A stretch of 32,181 nucleotides of DNA from Candidatus Kapaibacterium sp. Its GTDB lineage: Bacteria > Bacteroidota > Ignavibacteria > Kapaibacteriales > Kapaibacteriaceae. The stretch covers positions 65,793-97,973 of the forward strand of contig VFFB01000001.1 of assembly GCA_018882585.1 (NCBI GenBank), written 5' to 3'. Shown one piece after another: positions 30,972 to 32,181 of the stretch; the stretch's first letter is position 1, and each line of letters starts with the position of its first letter. Made by a program: the position numbers and the translations under genes. A model generated the notes under the pieces. It was not told the DNA's origin. It did no database searches and worked only from the letters and a program-made list of their open reading frames with translations.

Positions 30972-32181
30972 TCAGAACTGGTATGAGGCCGAGAGATACG
31001 TCAGCCGCGGGATGTTCGATCCACCAAAGATCTCGAAGTGGCGGCGGTTCAGCAGGTTGTTAACGACAAGGCCAAGACGCAGGTCCTGTGTGACGTGATA
31101 GCCTGCATTGAGGTTCACGACGGCATACGACGGAACGTAGCCTTGGAAGTCGCCGGCAAGCCATGCGAAGCCTTCGACGTAGCGTAGCATGACCGAGGCG
31201 TCCCAGGCATTCTGCTTGATGTAGGTAGCACTGATGTTGAAGCGGTGCGGCGATGTGTTGGGCGACAACAGCGCGCTTCCCGTGGCAAGAAATGGATTCG
31301 GCGTCTTGGCATCGAGAAGGTTCGCACGGAAATAGGCGTAGTTGGCTGCGACCTCAAGCTCCGGCGTCACGGCATACATCACGTTCAGCTCGAGACCGTA
31401 CTGCTCGACCAGGCCGATGTTCGTGTTCGACACGATGAATGATGGACTACCCTGATAGGTTGTGAACCGTGCGCGGTCCTGCGGGCTGATCTGGGAGTAG
31501 ATGATTGAGTCAACCACCGACGCGTACTGCTGGAGCTCAGCCGGCAGCTGAGACTTGCTCGACCACGAAGTGAAGTTCGGGTTTACGCCGGGAAGGAAGC
31601 CCGAGATAAAGTTGGTCAGACGGTTGTAATAGAGATCAACCGTGACGTAGAGCTTAGTGCCGATCTTGGCATTGTAGCCGAGCTCGATACCAATGTTCTG
31701 TTCGACGTTAAGATCGCGGTTACCTACACCCCAGGCAGCGGGCTGAATACCGCGCGGATCACGTGGGTTCGTTACCGTTGTATCGTACAGACCCATGAAC
31801 ACCCGTTGCTGAGCGCCGCTGAGCGCAGAGAGCGCGCTGTCGATGCGACCCTGCACGGGACGGAAGTTGACAGGAGCCCCTTGAGCAGTAAAGGCCGGAC
31901 GGAACGCATACTTGCGGAAGAGTTCGGAGAAGTTGGCCCGCTGGAACGACCGGCCGGCCGAGAGGCGGATAACCTGGTCAGCATCTGGCTTGTAAAGAAA
32001 CGCTACGCGTGGAGAAAACTGCTGCGGATAGATGTTCGCGTTGTCATAGCGTGCAGAACCAACAAACGAGAGTTGATCTGTGAGCTTTGCCTCGAGCTGA
32101 GCGTAGATACCACCAATGTTCGCAATGATCGGCTCATCCGGGAAGACGGTACGATTCGACGCCACCGACAGATGCTGATAC
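30972..32181 (-). CDS. TonB-dependent receptor, C-terminal beta-barrel part (5' end outside window)
   Basis: 403 residues are visible. The frame is open to the right edge (YQHLSVASNRTVF...), so the true start, the plug and the signal lie outside; the GTG at 32165 is internal. The sequence is typical of an outer-membrane barrel: alternating strands such as LSFVGSARYDNANIYPQQFSPRVAFLYKP, QVIRLSAGRSFQRANFSELF, YVTVDLYYNRLTNFI, YGLELNVMYAVTPELEVAANYAYF and HRFNISATYI, ending LGLVVNNLLNRRHFEIFGGSNIPRLTYLSASYQF with the terminal Phe recognised by the BAM complex. The FSP-A-LxYxP and GRSFQRANFSELF wording resembles Bacteroidota receptors of the carboxypeptidase-regulatory type. The ligand is unknown. 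It is convergent with the small membrane protein gene, across the long hairpin. Confidence 0.92.
   Translation of the reverse strand, partial: YQHLSVASNRTVFPDEPIIANIGGIYAQLEAKLTDQLSFVGSARYDNANIYPQQFSPRVAFLYKPDADQVIRLSAGRSFQRANFSELFRKYAFRPAFTAQGAPVNFRPVQGRIDSALSALSGAQQRVFMGLYDTTVTNPRDPRGIQPAAWGVGNRDLNVEQNIGIELGYNAKIGTKLYVTVDLYYNRLTNFISGFLPGVNPNFTSWSSKSQLPAELQQYASVVDSIIYSQISPQDRARFTTYQGSPSFIVSNTNIGLVEQYGLELNVMYAVTPELEVAANYAYFRANLLDAKTPNPFLATGSALLSPNTSPHRFNISATYIKQNAWDASVMLRYVEGFAWLAGDFQGYVPSYAVVNLNAGYHVTQDLRLGLVVNNLLNRRHFEIFGGSNIPRLTYLSASYQF

Overview
The window comes from a G+C-rich member of the Bacteroidota/Chlorobiota superphylum, most likely an Ignavibacteria- or Kapabacteria-like lineage. 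The evidence is a Bacteroidota-type AMP nucleosidase, two TonB-dependent receptors, a Bacteroidota-style His-rich lipoprotein beside one of them, a meso-DAP-type MurE (diderm peptidoglycan), and repeated promoter motifs of the Bacteroidota form TAnnTTTG. Exact taxonomy is inference. No rRNA, tRNA or CRISPR array was seen.

Layout. 1-8135 (minus) is a probable operon: a very large glycine-rich secreted protein with Ig-like modules, an aldehyde dehydrogenase coupled to it through a TGATG overlap, and an alpha-2-macroglobulin lipoprotein that runs off the left edge. 8200-10911 (plus) holds a TerC-family membrane protein, a phosphoglucose/phosphomannose isomerase, a small CarD/Tudor-like protein and ribosomal protein bS21, closed by a strong terminator. 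11009-15536 is housekeeping in divergent pairs: murE against a CoA-type Nudix hydrolase plus small lipoprotein, then a dihydroorotate dehydrogenase-like enzyme against AMP nucleosidase. 15574-18113 has an unrecognised 385-residue protein and a secreted PhoD-like phosphatase. 18114-18962 is a mobile or repetitive module between convergent genes: an IS200/RAYT-type HUH transposase flanked by inverted REP-like hairpins and by two different tandem arrays sharing the core CGTTGGCCC. 18981-21691 has malic enzyme divergent from a secreted PD40 beta-propeller protein.

28443-21718 (minus) is a tight five-gene run: TonB receptor, His-rich lipoprotein, a DEDDh exonuclease/UvrC-like GIY-YIG fusion, tRNA 2-selenouridine synthase (selU) and selenide water dikinase (selD). 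SelD makes the selenophosphate that SelU uses, so the selenium pair is functionally coherent; its link to the outer-membrane pair is unexplained and worth testing. 28512-30897 (plus) is a second tight operon: a quinone-oxidoreductase-like dehydrogenase, an RsmB-like rRNA methyltransferase and a small membrane protein, ending in a long hairpin. 30972-32181 is the C-terminal part of a second TonB-dependent receptor.

Two patterns go beyond gene calls. First, many genes carry a TAnnTTTG-like box only 3-7 bases before the start codon, which predicts leaderless mRNAs; genes with real leaders (bS21, the CarD-like gene, the macroglobulin) show Shine-Dalgarno sequences. Second, a perfect 15-bp palindrome lies between the divergent promoters at 28456-28508, where it would cover the upstream promoter region of both the metal-type receptor operon and the dehydrogenase operon.
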